A program made the position numbers and the translations under genes. A stretch of DNA of 64,000 bases, taken from positions 24,782,585 through 24,846,584 of the forward strand of contig CM070873.1 of NCBI GenBank assembly GCA_036365515.1. The letters are read 5' to 3'. The notes beneath the pieces are model-generated. The model ran no database searches, had not been told where the DNA came from, and saw only the letters and a program-made list of their open reading frames with translations. Numbering within the stretch: the first letter of the stretch is position 1; the number at the start of each line of letters is the position of its first letter. Shown here in pieces: positions 48,453-60,030 of this stretch. This DNA comes from Torymus aiolomorphi (lineage: Eukaryota > Arthropoda > Insecta > Hymenoptera > Torymidae).

Positions 48453-48779
48453 CAAACATTTTTTCCGTTATGTTGAGAACCCTTTTTCCTGGCATATTAG
48501 TTTTCAGATTAGACTCGAGCCACCTTAAGAAGAATATTAGTAATAACTTACAAAAAAAATCTGGAGATATGTACATCACGCAAACAATCTAAATCCAAAC
48601 AAGAAACAACAAAAAAAAATGCGTATACATATTATTAAACTGAAAATCTCTATACCATTTATTCTTTTTACATTTCCCCAATAGAAATAAATCCTTAAAT
48701 CTCAACGAAACTGTATATCCCGCTACACTTTCATATATACATTTCAATACTCCATTCCACCTGAAATATCCATCATCAA

Positions 48780-49300
48780 ACAAAAGCCATTTACATCCTT
48801 AAATATTTGATCTCACCTCCCCCTCGCTAAAAAAACTCGCGCTCCAACCTACATTTCCACTTTGCTTTCTCCACCCACTCCCCAAAAACGACCCATCCGC
48901 GCCCCATTAGCAGCCGCCACGTCGGCCCCTTGAAAGCGGTCATTCCCCCTTAAAAAAAAATAAAACCCCAGCGCTGCTGCTCTTTGGTAACCGAGGCGGG
49001 CCGGCTGTTGCAGGTCGAGAGTCGACGGGCAGCGCAGCGAGCCGCGAGAAGGATGCGCTGGAACGGGCGAAGCTGGTGCGCGAGCGGCAGAACGAGGAGC
49101 GGCAGCGCAAGCTCGAGGAACTGCGCCAGCAGGCCCTCGCCGCGCAGCGGTTCCGCGAGCAGCGTGAGGAGGAGAGGCGCAGGCGCATCGACGAGCTGCG
49201 CAGCCGCGACAATGACAGGTTAGTGTGAGCTCTGGTCTTTTGGGAGGGGGGGGGTGGAGGGTCGTTTGTCTCGGTAGGGTGACTTTGTTTCGACAGGTAT
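48780..49300. promoter_or_regulatory. skew-switch CpG island 28 around an ens exon
   Basis: Left TCCACCCACTCCCCAAAAAC, exon 49014-49218 at the centre, right GGGAGGGGGGGGGTGGAGGG. Confidence 0.4.
49014..49218 (+). CDS. ens: ensconsin/MAP7 exon, start of N-terminal coiled coil
   Basis: A 205-nt exon, phase 1 in and phase 2 out, with acceptor GGCTGTTGCAG and donor GACAG|GTTAGTG. It encodes about 68 residues, first GRESTGSAASREKD, then a dense Glu/Arg/Gln coiled coil (ERAKLVRERQNEERQRKLEE and on to RSRDNDR). This is the start of the MAP7-family N-terminal microtubule-binding helix. Codons are strongly GC-ending (CGC, GAG, CTG), unlike the surrounding intron. The coil continues directly in the exon at 57304. 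Ensconsin binds microtubules and recruits or activates kinesin-1 (established for the family). A 110-bp tandem duplication sits in the intron just downstream. Confidence 0.93.
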
Positions 49301-49504
49301 AGTTGTAAAAGAAGTCGATTGAAGAAATGTCTTGGTGTAGTACTGTTATATTTTTGTAATGATGTGCCAGGTTAATTGAATTTATGTGGATTTATTATTT
49401 CGACAGGTATAGTTGTAAAAGAAGTCGATTGAAGAAATGTCTTGGTGTAGTACTGTTATATTTTTGTAATGATGTGCCAGGTTAATTGAATTTATGTGGA
49501 TTTA
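49288..49504. repeat. perfect 110-bp tandem duplication
   Basis: TTTCGACAGGTATAGTTGTA and the next ~87 bases occur twice with no difference, period 110. It starts 70 bp after an ens donor. Confidence 0.95.
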
Positions 49505-50534
49505 TAAATATGTTTAAAAATTTATATTTTTATGATTTTGATTAAAAAGTTATTATTTTTACATGTGAAATTCTTTTATCGTAAAACTAGAAAAGTCAAC
49601 AAATTCATTAATTTTAATTGAATTTTTAAAAATTCATCTTGACGGTTGACAATTTTTTCAAAAATAAAGGGTAATTGTATTTGTTAAAAATATTTTGTGC
49701 AAAAAGAGTAATTTTTCAAATGCTTTAATTAAAGATATGTCAATTTTAAAAATGGAAAATGGTTATATAATAAAAAATATACCTAATAATTTCAAGACTA
49801 ATGGAAAATTAGTTGTTAAAAGTTGAACATATATGTACAAATTAAACATTACTAACTTTCTTTTAAAGACAAGATTCCTCAATTCGATTCCATCATTTTC
49901 ATTTACGAATCTTCACATTTTATCCTACACACTTACTATTACATTGCAAACAAAGTTAAATTTCGTTATTACTAAAATCCACAACAACTTGCTAAACAAA
50001 ATATCAAACTGTATTTACAAATCGGAGCGATATCGGATTCAACGAGAAAAGTAAACGACCATTGTAAGCGATTCGCGCAATTCACGATGCAAGCCCAAAC
50101 AGTTTAGCCCAGCCCTTATTCGTCGAAATTGCATGGTCCACTTAAAATTGCAGTGATCACTTGACGCAGAGTAGTAGCTTTACAGCGGAAAAGCCTATCA
50201 TCAAGCTCGATATACATATACAGTGTATATATACAGCGGTTAAACGCGCGCGCCTCCCTTACGTAACCATGCCTACGTATATTATTTGATCTTTATGCAA
50301 CATTATCGCAAGGTTATTCTCTCGCATAGATAAAAGCTTCTCTTACAAAATCTGAGATTAATAAATGGTTTCGTTAATCATTGTAGCTATTAGTTACTTA
50401 GAATACTAAAGATTTTTTTACTCAAATTCTCGTTCTTCTCTCTTAAAAAAGTGGTGACCGGAAAGTGAAGCCAAAATAAATTGATTGGCTGCTTCTTATA
50501 ATCTGTAATATTTGATTGGTTAATGTTTCGTGAC
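49505..50534. other. intron-like AT-rich DNA
   Basis: A TATACATATACAGTGTATAT palindrome near 50210; otherwise nothing. Confidence 0.5.
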
Positions 50535-51635
50535 TTAAGGTAGTTTACAACATTCGAGCATTATTCTCAAGAATTTGATGAAAATTTGTACAACTCTAAA
50601 TTAGTGTATTTTAATACTCCACTTAAAATTTCAAAGAACTTCATTCCCTGTGAAGCGAGATATTAATGTTTTCATTTTTCGCTACTTAACGCAGGAGTTC
50701 TTATGGGAATTCGTGCTTATTCGTTCTTTGATTTATGATATTTCAGTAATTGACCTCAAAATATAAACGAAAATTTTTAAAATAATAGAAAACTCTTCAA
50801 AGATTATTTACCACCTTTTAAAATGTGTATTCATGAGCTGTGGGAATAGTAAATAAATCAATGAATTCAAGAAAGGTAAAATTAACCTCAAAAAATGAAT
50901 TAAATAAGCTTCTTTACGAAACTTTTTGTTGACAATTAGCATGGAAAGAATTATTTTGTTTGAAAGTATAATAATTATTTGGTGTTAATTTATTTATGCA
51001 ACTTCTCTTATGAAGTATATCTTGTGAATAAATGAGAAATAAAAAATGCACTCATTTTGACTAGTTAAGTAAGGAACTCCCTTAAGCTATTACCGCCGGT
51101 ATAGAAATACCGTTCAGATTTTAATAAAACTTAATATACTGGTAAATATTGGGTCAAAAGTGACTCAATCAAATTATTATAAGCCTAGGGTAAATATGAC
51201 CAAAGTTATTAATATTTTCATTATCACGAATTTAACACGGTGTCTTATGGGAAATCACTCTTTTTGTAGTTTTAATTAATTATTTTGTAAAAATTACTGT
51301 TCAGTTTTTATTGAGAATTTTTGTAGTAAGAGATAAATATTTAAAGAATATTTATCACTTTCGAAAACTGTGATTAGGTAGATATACTTATAAAAAAATT
51401 AATTGAAAGCAAAACAGTCACATTTAACCTCAAAAAATAAGTCAAATTAGCTTCTGCATGGAACTTTTTATTAATAATTAGGACGAATAGAATTATTTAA
51501 GGTCAATGCATAATCATTATTTCGCGTATGTTCGTGTGTGCAGCTCCTTTATGCAGCAAAGTATATCTCGTGAATAAACAAGAAATAAAAATTGCGCTCA
51601 TTTTGACTAGGGATGTAGCGACTGTACTACCTTAA
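50535..51635. mobile_element. TTAA-delimited tandem dimer
   Basis: TTAA at 50535, 51082 and 51632, about 548 bp apart. The two units are diverged direct repeats: AACCTCAAAAAATGAATTAA (50884) against AACCTCAAAAAATAAGTCAA (51426), and GTATATCTTGTGAATAAATG against GTATATCTCGTGAATAAACA. Outer ends TTAAGGTAGT and ACTACCTTAA are inverted. No gene. Confidence 0.7.
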
Positions 51636-52539
51636 GGAGATACGTGATCGGTTAAATGGTTGGCAGGATTTTAAAATATTTAAATTTTGAATTTATTGAG
51701 ACATTTTTAGTTGAAAAGTAAGAATAAATAATATTTTACAATACTACAATTTAAATCAACATATAAGAAGTTGATGCCTTTCGATAGGTAAACATATCAT
51801 TATACAAATCTAAATTTTAATTTTAAAATGTCTAGCAAGAAGAAATGAAGCGAGCGTAAATCTTGCTAGTATTAACAAAAAAAAAAAAGTGAAAGTGAGT
51901 TATGAAATCAATATAAGTTTGTATGTTTTTAATTTCGCAACATATTCAATATGCACGCTCGCAAACATACACCATCGATGCACCGAGCGCAAGCATTTCA
52001 CCCTCGCGGTAGGTATTTACAAAAATATTTACTGCAGATTGGCGAATTTCCGCGGTATCGTGGCATCGCGAGCCTGATAAAGTAACTCGGTGAAAATATT
52101 GCAGATAGAGAGAGAGAAAGCGAGGCGATGTTTTACGGTCGCTTCTGCTTTATCGAGCTATTTCGCTGCCTATTGCCTCGCGCGCGGTGATACAATTTTC
52201 AGATACCGCTGTTGAATAAAGTCGATATCTCTCTCTCTCTCTTGCTAGTAAATGCACCGAAACGCTGTTTAATCTATTATCTCGCGTATACAGGGCGTAA
52301 TGCAAAGTGACGAATGGCTGCGCGCGCGCGTAGGTTTTATTGCTGTAGTATATTGAAACGTAATAAATGGGCGAGAGTATAGGTTTGATATCCGATGGCA
52401 ACGATAGCATCACCATCTTTTTACGAAAGTACAGAGGAAATACTTTATAATCGAAAATCGACAGAAAACAATTTTTCGCTTTATACCAAACGGAATCGAT
52501 TCCCGTAAGTCGCTTAAGATTATTTCCTTCCTCCTCTAC
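51636..52539. other. intron-like DNA with mild CpG patch
   Basis: 52040-52330 is CpG-enriched with short GAGA and CTCT runs. The 164-codon minus-strand frame here has no homology or codon bias. Confidence 0.45.
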
Positions 52540-53070
52540 AGCGCGGTCATAGTTGCCCCAAATAACCCCGTCTCCCCGTGCCCACTTATTACACCCATCA
52601 CTATAAATCAAGCAAATACGTAACGACTTTTCGTTTATATACACATCGACACAATTTTTCGGACCAGCGACGGTTCAATCGTTCCTCGATTCTATGAGAC
52701 CGGGGCAGAACAGAGAGTATACAACGTTATACCTGCGCGCGACGAACGGCATTGTGCGAAACTTTGCGCGTTGCATTCCCACCCCCTGCGCGAGACGTGT
52801 TCGGTTAGATAAATGTGCTCGCCTGCGAGAGAGTTGGAAACAAATAAAAGCCCCGTTGTTTTGGCTGCGTGTGGTACCAGCGCGTTGTTCTGAGAATTTA
52901 GGGAATGCTATATTGTTCGGTCTTTTGTGATATTTAGGATTGGTATGTCGAGCGTGTAGAATGGGGTAGAGGAATTCGGGTGGTTTGACGGATTTTTCGG
53001 TAAAGTGGGGCAGAAAAAATGGCGAAGTTGGTGAACGAAAGTAAATGCAGTTGGACTGGTGATGTGTTTA
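52540..53070. promoter_or_regulatory. skew-switch CpG island 29
   Basis: Left ACCCCGTCTCCCCGTGCCCA, right GAATGGGGTAGAGGAATTCG. Confidence 0.42.
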
Positions 53071-53624
53071 GTTGGGAAGTATGTTGACGTGAGACAAAAT
53101 TTTAAATGAATTTATTTATTGAAACAAGTGGATTAACACTTTATGTGCTGTAGAGATCATATTGGGTCGTATAAAATTTTAAAGAAACTGTTCTCTGTAG
53201 AAATGTTTATTAGTGTTCTTTAGTTCAAAAGAATAAATTATTTCATATTGAAAAAATTTAATTTTTATGTTTCAAAAAGCTACACATATTGGTGTACGAG
53301 TGAGAAAATACTTATATTATATATTGTCAGTACTTAAAGTGTTAATATTAGCTGGTTTTATATATTATAGTCTTTTTTTGACACTATGTGTAAAATGTAT
53401 AAAATATATATGTATATATATTTTGTATAAAATGCCATTTTTTTTTTATTTTTGACACTATATATACGAATGGTATTTTTTTTTATTTTTCTATTTAAAT
53501 ATTTTATAATATTACATTATTCAGCAAAAGATAAAAATATATGCTATTCAACTCGCGATCCGACAAATTTTCAAATCATAATCAATCTCGCGCCACATAC
53601 TAACCAACCAATCGCCGACAATTT
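53071..53624. other. AT-rich, nothing recognised
   Basis: TTTGACACTATRTRTA occurs twice (53378, 53452), a small local duplication. Confidence 0.5.
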
Positions 53625-53980
53625 ATGGATCTGAAGTTAGCATCGTTGGAGTGCAACGAAATGACTTTTTATAATTAATTAAAGTTATTCGGCATGGTGT
53701 GGTTTGTGCACATAAGAATTATGCACATATTTATTGTGCACACTTTAGCATTGGAGTATACACATAGATATAGATATACACCAATGCTAAAGTGTGCACA
53801 ATAAATATGTGCATAATTCTTATGTGCACAAACCACACCATGCCAGTTATTAAGCAATGGCAATTTTATCTTAATCTTTGTTATAAAGTTATTTGATATT
53901 ATAAAATAATAAATCTACAAGCAAAATTAATATTAATTATTATAAACATGAAGTAAAATCAAATATTTTTTTATTTTTAA
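53625..53980. mobile_element. ATGGGTCTGAAG MITE, copy 8, right end lost
   Basis: The left end ATGGATCTGAAG is intact. The palindrome element 53690-53844 is nested within it. The right TIR is missing after TTTTTATTTTTAATTTC. It is probably the oldest copy here. Confidence 0.8.
53690..53844. mobile_element. 155-bp palindrome element, copy 1
   Basis: An almost perfect palindrome, GGCATGGTGTGGTTTGTGCA to its inverse, with a short AT centre. It is flanked by AGTTATT (53683-53689, 53845-53851). The uninterrupted target is known from other copies of the host MITE (AAAGTTATTAA), so the ends are exact. Confidence 0.88.
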
Positions 53981-54560
53981 TTTCACCTAATTCCTTTTCC
54001 CCCGCCACTTTTTCCCCCGACCAAACCTACATTTCCAATCCCCAGCATTCCAACCACCCAACCAACTTAATTGCCACTACCTCCACCACTCGACCTCCTC
54101 GCCGTCATTAAACACTTCTCGCATCGGGTGTACGCAGAAACGCACTCTACCCCTTCACTCTCAGTTACAACGGCATATGGATTATCGCCGAAAATTCGAA
54201 ACCCGCACGCGCGTTATTAAATTATCTTTTCTCCCGCGAGGAGCAGTTGTGAGCGGCAGGCGCACGTCAGGTTGGGCTGTATCGCGAGCGCGAAGTTCGC
54301 GTCTATTGATTCCCCCGAAGTCACGAACGCTTTCGCTGGCAAGCGTAGTGTATAGGCATTCGCGTGTGTAGGTTTCTACGTACGTAGGAAAAGTGTCGTC
54401 GATGTCGAGTCGAGTGGTATCGCGCGAAAGTTTATATAGTGTGCCGTTTGGGAGAGGGCGGGGGATGAGGGTCTGTTTTACCGACAGGGTTGAAGTTGTA
54501 CTACTTTTCCGAGACAATGAAAGTTTCGCGGTAAAGGAAAGCGACGTGTGAGGCTCGCCG
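53980..54560. promoter_or_regulatory. skew-switch CpG island 30
   Basis: Left ATTCCAACCACCCAACCAAC, right GTTTGGGAGAGGGCGGGGGA. Confidence 0.45.
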
Positions 54561-55933
54561 TTAAATGTATATGGGCGGTATTTTAGCGAGAAAAGTTTTG
54601 AATTTTACTTAAATGTATAACGTTTTGTTCGAATAACGTTCATAAAACTTTGGGAAGTGTGTCTTTTGGTTTAAGATTTGCTTTCTATGTTTTCAAAATT
54701 ATTCTAAACTGTCATGCGATGGAAATTTTCAATGCTTTTACAAAACTTTATATTTTAAATATAACAAATACACTTGTTCCTAAATTGATGCGAGTAAATT
54801 TATTTCGTCAATTTTTATATTAGTTTTGAGAACGAACATTTATTTTATTTTCGTAAAGTTATGATATTATATTTCGAATTTTATTTTCTGCTTATAGCAG
54901 AATTTACAATGAAATTGAAATAATTACAGTAATAAGCTACAACCTACGTCATGCTTTACCCATCTCACTTTACAAAATTCTGAAATTCTGATGATCAATG
55001 TTTATGTATTTAATTTTAATCAAACGCAATTATAAATCTGTCAATAAATCATATCTAATAATGCTATAAAAATATGTAAATTATACTGAATAATATTGAA
55101 ACCAATGTATAACTTTACTGATGATGTTCAACAAACACTAAAACTTTCTGATCAAAATAACCAATTAAATTAAACGCAGGTCCAATATTTATATTTATAC
55201 ACATAAAATACATATTAATCAACGGAACATTAATTTAATTCGCATCGGCGTTTCGCCTTTTATATTTGAAGCGATATTCTCGCTAAGAAGAAAAATGAGA
55301 AACCTTACACGCAGTAATAACGGCCGCACCTAAGAGGCTTCACATATCATGCTTGAAACTTTTCGCTATAATGTATACACAGTTGTTGGCCGCGCAAACA
55401 TGATTATTAATAAAAGCCGCAAATTTAATTAATAGCGCGTAAGCTTAAAATGAAAAAGCTTTTGAAAGCAGTGTTCTCGATTTCACGTTCGCTTCGTTCT
55501 CGGAACTCCAATTCTATTTTTATTCAATTTTATAAAGATCCTGATTATTTTTTATGGATTCGCAGAATGATGAATTACGTAATTCATTTTTAAAGCGATA
55601 GTTTCTCAGAATCTTAATTGTATAAATAAACGAATTTATATTTTATAAGTTGTATCGAGAAAATCATATCTTGTTATTGGAACAAAACTGATATGATACG
55701 TGATGCGCGTACTTCATACAGATGTAATCTTCTTATCCTGTCATGACTTACATACCTAATAAAGCATTTTTGCCCTTCGTATATACATACCCTGTCTTAC
55801 AAGAGATATTAACTTTATTTTCGAGAAAGTAATTGATTAGTCCAATTAATTACCAACAGTTACTGGATATGTTTTGGTTAGAGCAAGAAAAGCGTAATAA
55901 ATTTAGTAAAAAAAAAAAAATCACCTATATTCC
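54561..55933. other. long AT-rich intron segment
   Basis: No exon, repeat or island recognised in 1.4 kb. Confidence 0.55.
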
Positions 55934-56250
55934 ATCACGCAGAGAAAAGTTCGTTGGTAGCAAATGGAATCCTTTTGATCCAAGAGGAAAATAATCTTGT
56001 TTTGGTTACCAACATTAATTCCTCTTGCCACAAGAGAAAAATCCTTTTCTGGCAAATTATTCTTGTACAAAAAGGATTCCTCTTCAAGGAAATAGAAGGT
56101 CTAGTTGACCAATAGGAAAATCCTCTCTAACCAAAATTGTTTTGTGTGAAGAAGAAACCTCTTATCTCCCGAAAAAAAAAGTTTAAACTGATTTTCTATT
56201 AAAATAAAAAAAAAAAAATTACTTCTATTAATTTTATTTGTTTTAACTTT

Positions 56251-56395
56251 TATGTTATTATTTATATTTTTTATGTATTTTATTTTATTATTTATATTTT
56301 TTATGTATTTTATTTTATTATTTATATTTTTTATGTATTTTATTTTATTATTTATATTTTTTATATATTTTATTTTACTTATTTTATTTTAATAA
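56251..56395. repeat. 30-bp tandem repeat, ~4.5 copies
   Basis: Unit TATTTATATTTTTTATGTAT plus TTTATTTTAT, repeated with exact 30-bp spacing; the last copy has one change (ATATATTT). Confidence 0.9.
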
Positions 56396-56449
56396 TTAAT
56401 TAAGATTGGTTAACTTTGTGAAAAAACCGAAGAAAAAATATTTTCAAGG

Positions 56450-56712
56450 ATAGTTCTGGAAGTGCAGTGACTGGGAATGGCATGTTCTTGTTTGTGCACA
56501 TAAGGATTGTGCACATATTTATTGTGCACGGATAGCATTGGTACATATCTAAATATATAGATATATACCAATACTAAAGTGTGCATAATTAATATGTGCA
56601 CAATTCTTATGTGTACGAACAAGAACATGCCCTGGGAATCGAACCCTCGACCTTTCAATTGGGAAGCAGCCGGTACCTTAACCACACGACTAACTAAGCT
56701 TCTGACGGGGAG
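56450..56712 (-). repeat. tRNA-like SINE head or tRNA pseudogene, interrupted
   Basis: On the minus strand, TTAGTCGTGTGGTTAAGG resembles an A box and GGTTCGATTCC is a canonical B box. The spacing is tRNA-like. The T stem has mismatches and no clean acceptor stem forms, so this is a pol III-derived repeat or a dead tRNA. The palindrome element inserted next to the B box. Confidence 0.45.
56479..56631. mobile_element. 155-bp palindrome element, copy 2
   Basis: GGCATGTTCTTGTTTGTGCA and its inverse. Perfect 8-bp duplication CTGGGAAT (56471-56478, 56632-56639). The inner arm matches copy 1, but the outer six bases differ (TTCTTG against GTGTGG) while staying self-complementary. Confidence 0.87.
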
Positions 56713-57303
56713 TACCAAAAAAGGCTTTATATATTTCAGAAGAATCAACGGATTTTTAAAAATTCATATCTCGACAGTTACTTAACTTGAAGAGATAATT
56801 CTTCTTTTATTCATTAAATATTGAATTTATACTTGCCATAAGTATAACTAATATTTAATTGTATTATAATCAATTATATGATTAATTATTTGTAGTGATT
56901 ACTCTCATTACCTCTTGTGACAAAAGGAAAATCATTTTGTAGTAAAAACTTTATGAACATGGTCCATTCTCAAGAGAAAAATCCTCATTTAGCAAGAGGA
57001 CATCATTTTGTCTAAAAAGGAAGCTATTTGTGACATTAAAAAATAAGATTTTGGCACAAGAAAAGTATAATCTTGAAACAAAAAATTAATTTTTTTCCTC
57101 AAGAATAATACGCTAGATTTAAAACGATTATCGTTTTACTACAACAGGAGTTTGAGAAAAGGATTTTCCTCTTGCCACTAACAGATCATTTCTCTGCGTG
57201 ATTTACCAAGACAACTCGTCTTACCGTCCCTAACAAATCCCCTTGTCTTACTCACCTGAACCGTCCACCTAACCTCACTTACGCAACCCTTACGCATTCT
57301 CAG

Positions 57304-57704
57304 GCGGAGCCAGGTAGAGGAGCGCAAGCGTCTGATCTGGGAAGCGGAGCGCGAGAGGCGTGAAGCAATACTGCGTAAGAACCAGGAACGCGAGGCGCGC
57401 ATCGAGGCGAAGCGCAAGAACGAGCGCTCGCACATCGTGTTCGCCTTCGGCAGCTCGACGCCGCGCATGCTCGAGCCTGCGGACACAGGTGGTTCGGCCC
57501 AAGCAGCAGCCGCTGCGGCCGCGGCCCTCGGCTTCTGGGGTACGCGACGCGCCACCAGCACCACCAACGTCATGATGTACTCGTCCCAGCACCAACAGCA
57601 CCAGCCGTCCGCTCAGCTGACCAGGCGCTCCAGCGAGCGCGAGCTCGACGGCAGCAAGAAGAGAGCGACGTCGGCTGGCGGACTCGACCGAAAGCCAGGT
57701 GAAG
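57304..57704 (+). CDS. ens: ensconsin/MAP7 exon, end of coiled coil plus conserved linker
   Basis: The acceptor is CGCATTCTCAG. The split codon AG|G restores Arg from the previous exon. The reading frame gives RRSQVEERKRLIWEAERERR, continues the coil to about residue 50, then has RSHIVFAFGSSTPRMLEPAD, an Ala run, FWGTRRATSTTNVM, a Gln/His stretch and LTRRSSERELDGSKKRATSA. The FAFGSSTPRML and RRATSTTNVM blocks are what I recognise as arthropod ensconsin. Two in-frame donors lie 6 nt apart: CCAG|GTGAAG (exon end 57698) and GAAG|GTCAGT (57704). They differ by Gly-Glu. Both join to the 61064 exon to give Asp. Ser/Thr-rich parts are likely phosphorylated and disordered. Confidence 0.95.
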
Positions 57705-57709
57705 GTCAG

Positions 57710-59639
57710 TGTGTGTGGAACGGAAACAAAAAGATAAGAAAGAAAGAAACGGCCGCGAACGTTGTCGCATCTATCTGTCTATCTATCTCTACTTATATAT
57801 TTCTCTGTCTGTCGACTGTTGACTATGGTTATTATATTATATTATATGTCGGTGTTTAATACGAGGATCTCTCTATATCTTCTTATTATTCTTCTTTTTT
57901 TATATTTTATTTTATTTTTTTGGTTGTACGAAGAAGGATGGAGTCGACGGGTTTTACCTTCTTTTTGGTTTTTCTTTTCCTTACGGATCCTCTGCGTGGA
58001 CGTTCTGATGGTTGGTTATGTCACGGGATGATGACAGTTTAGGACTAAATGAAATCTGTTGAATAAATAACTTGTTGATTGTCTGAAGTCAAGTGAAATC
58101 TACCTTGCCGACAATATTTGATGTCGAGGTTGTACTAATTGGTAAAATAATACAAATAACGTAAGATATTGAGAAACGTTAAACTTTTTTATTATTATTC
58201 TTTCTGAAAAGATAACTTACGTAATGTATAGAAAGATAACGCGAAGATAAGGCGAATCATGGGAACGTTCACTTTATATCGATTCAATGTGAGTTCCGCA
58301 CCATGTTTGACTGACACCTTGGACCAAAACGATTCTTGGCTCTCCAATGGACATTTGGTGTTGCAGCGGAGTGAGTATCGTTTTGGCGGACTCGCAGGAT
58401 CCATCAGTATTGTTTAGGTATACTGTAGCTGCGATAATTACAAGGAAGATTTGGCAAACAAATTGAAATAGTCTCTCTCCTAGCTACGAATCACTTGAAC
58501 ACTTGTGAAACCATTGTTATTGCGTACATTTCAACAATTGCCAAAAACTCCTTGGATCTTAATATTAATGTTACTGAACATCCTGTACGTGAAACAGTAT
58601 ACAATATCGTTACGGACTGTTGGTGGTGCTGTCGATTACGAGGGCTCTAACAAGTGTGAGTAACAATGGTTTATATCCCGTAGAGCTGGCCATTCGTTGA
58701 AACGAGGTATTATACCAATTCCCGAGTTTTGTTGCGACATTTATTGATCTTTGCTATTTACCCATAGCAGGAGCGAGTTTGAGTTTGAAAAGCCTAGTTC
58801 CTATTTGTAAACAGTTGAAGTAAGTGAGATACTCTCTAAGTGTTGACATTATACATTTAGTTTGGATACTTTGAATTAGTTCTTAAGTGACGTTGGAATC
58901 TTAAATCGTTTTTATATTACTCGTTGTTCGGCTAAGGCATGTTTAAAAGCGTTATTTTTTTTACTGCGAACGGCCGAATCCACCTGGACAAGGATAACAG
59001 TGAATACTTCGCTATCTGCAAAGCAGTTGTGTATACTTTGTGTTGTTGAATCATAAGTTGCCGCAAGCCATTTCTCCAAGTTTAAGTTCTGCGAAAATTT
59101 CATTCGAAGCGTTCTTACGTGCTGCTATTTTTAATTTTGGCAACGCATATAGCAGTGCTTATACTTTTTTGCAAGGGGTACTGCAATTCTCAAGTTTTCA
59201 ACAATTTTCTTTCTGCGAAGTACATGGTGGATGTGTTAATTGCAATGATTTCGTCGCTACGAGGATGAAGAGGTTTTATTTAACTTTTTAATGTCTGTAT
59301 ACTGTTCTTAACAATTTATTTATGCTCAATTCGACTTTGTAAATACCATTGGATGGGCATTGACACTTTAAAACCTTCAATTTTAATATACCTATCCAGT
59401 TAATGACATTGTTTTAAATTTATATAAAAGCTACATTTTCATGTATACGGTTTCAAAATATAATAGAAACATAAAAATATTTTACTTTTGTACTTAGAAA
59501 GGCTTTTATTATCTAGGTTAAAGATTAAATTGCTCGTCCGGTATCGAGAATTTTTCATTTAAATTGATTAAATTTTCCGCGAAAAAGGCTACAAAGCTCA
59601 AGCATCTAAGACATTAAGGGGTTAAAGTTTTCGTTCAAT
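57710..59639. other. ens intron, no further exon seen
   Basis: A segment at 58771-58819 between CCCATAGCAG and GAA|GTAAGTG is exon-like, but its phase does not fit the neighbours and it lacks coding bias. Confidence 0.5.
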
Positions 59640-60030
59640 TTTCCTTTTCGCTCCGTTTTTTTTTTCGCTCCTCGCTTAACCTTTACGCAGCAGCGCTGGC
59701 AGCAAGAGCAACAGCAGTAGCAGCGCAGAGCACGTTACTTTTTCACGCCGCTACAGCCCTCGCTCACACGATTTATATATATACACACACCACCTCTTTC
59801 GCTTGACCAGCTGGTTGATGGGTTCAATACTTTATTCACGTATACATCACTCGCGCGCGCGCGCGCGTTTCATTCTTATCGCGCTCCTTTGTACGGTCGA
59901 CACTGGTCTATTTCTCAGGGTTGGTGTACAGGTGTGCCAAGATCAGTCAGTGGTTGCTTTCTTTTTCGGGTCAAATTTGTTTTTGAATAATGAGATAAGT
60001 GGTAATTGTGATGAGACGTGGAAGTAGATG
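59640..60030. promoter_or_regulatory. skew-switch CpG island 31
   Basis: Left GCAGCAAGAGCAACAGCAG and CGCTACAGCCCTCGCTC, centre (CG)n near 59853, right AGGGTTGGTGTACAGGTGTG. Confidence 0.35.

Larger units (their letters stand above)
55934..57202. mobile_element. 1.27-kb inverted-end element before ens exon 57304
   Basis: Ends ATCACGCAGAGAAA and the inverse. Subterminal AAGAGGAAAATCCTTTT motifs recur in both orientations. It contains the 30-bp tandem repeat, the tRNA-like head and palindrome copy 2. It stops about 100 bp before a coding-exon acceptor. Confidence 0.6.

Noticed and set aside
52150..52644. 164-codon open frame on the minus strand
   Set aside because: No recognised domain, no GC-ending codon bias, crosses CTCT repeats, no splice context; probably chance.
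56632..56705. functional tRNA gene
   Set aside because: B box is good, but T-stem mismatches and lack of a paired acceptor stem argue for a pseudogene or SINE.
57178..57601. minus-strand frames opposite the ens exon
   Set aside because: Antisense shadows of a GC-rich coding exon.
58195..58404. 69-codon minus-strand frame with MDPASPPKRY start
   Set aside because: No homology recognised and no promoter or splice support.
58771..58819. exon-like segment between AG and GTAAGT
   Set aside because: 49 nt breaks the phase pattern of ens and shows no coding bias.
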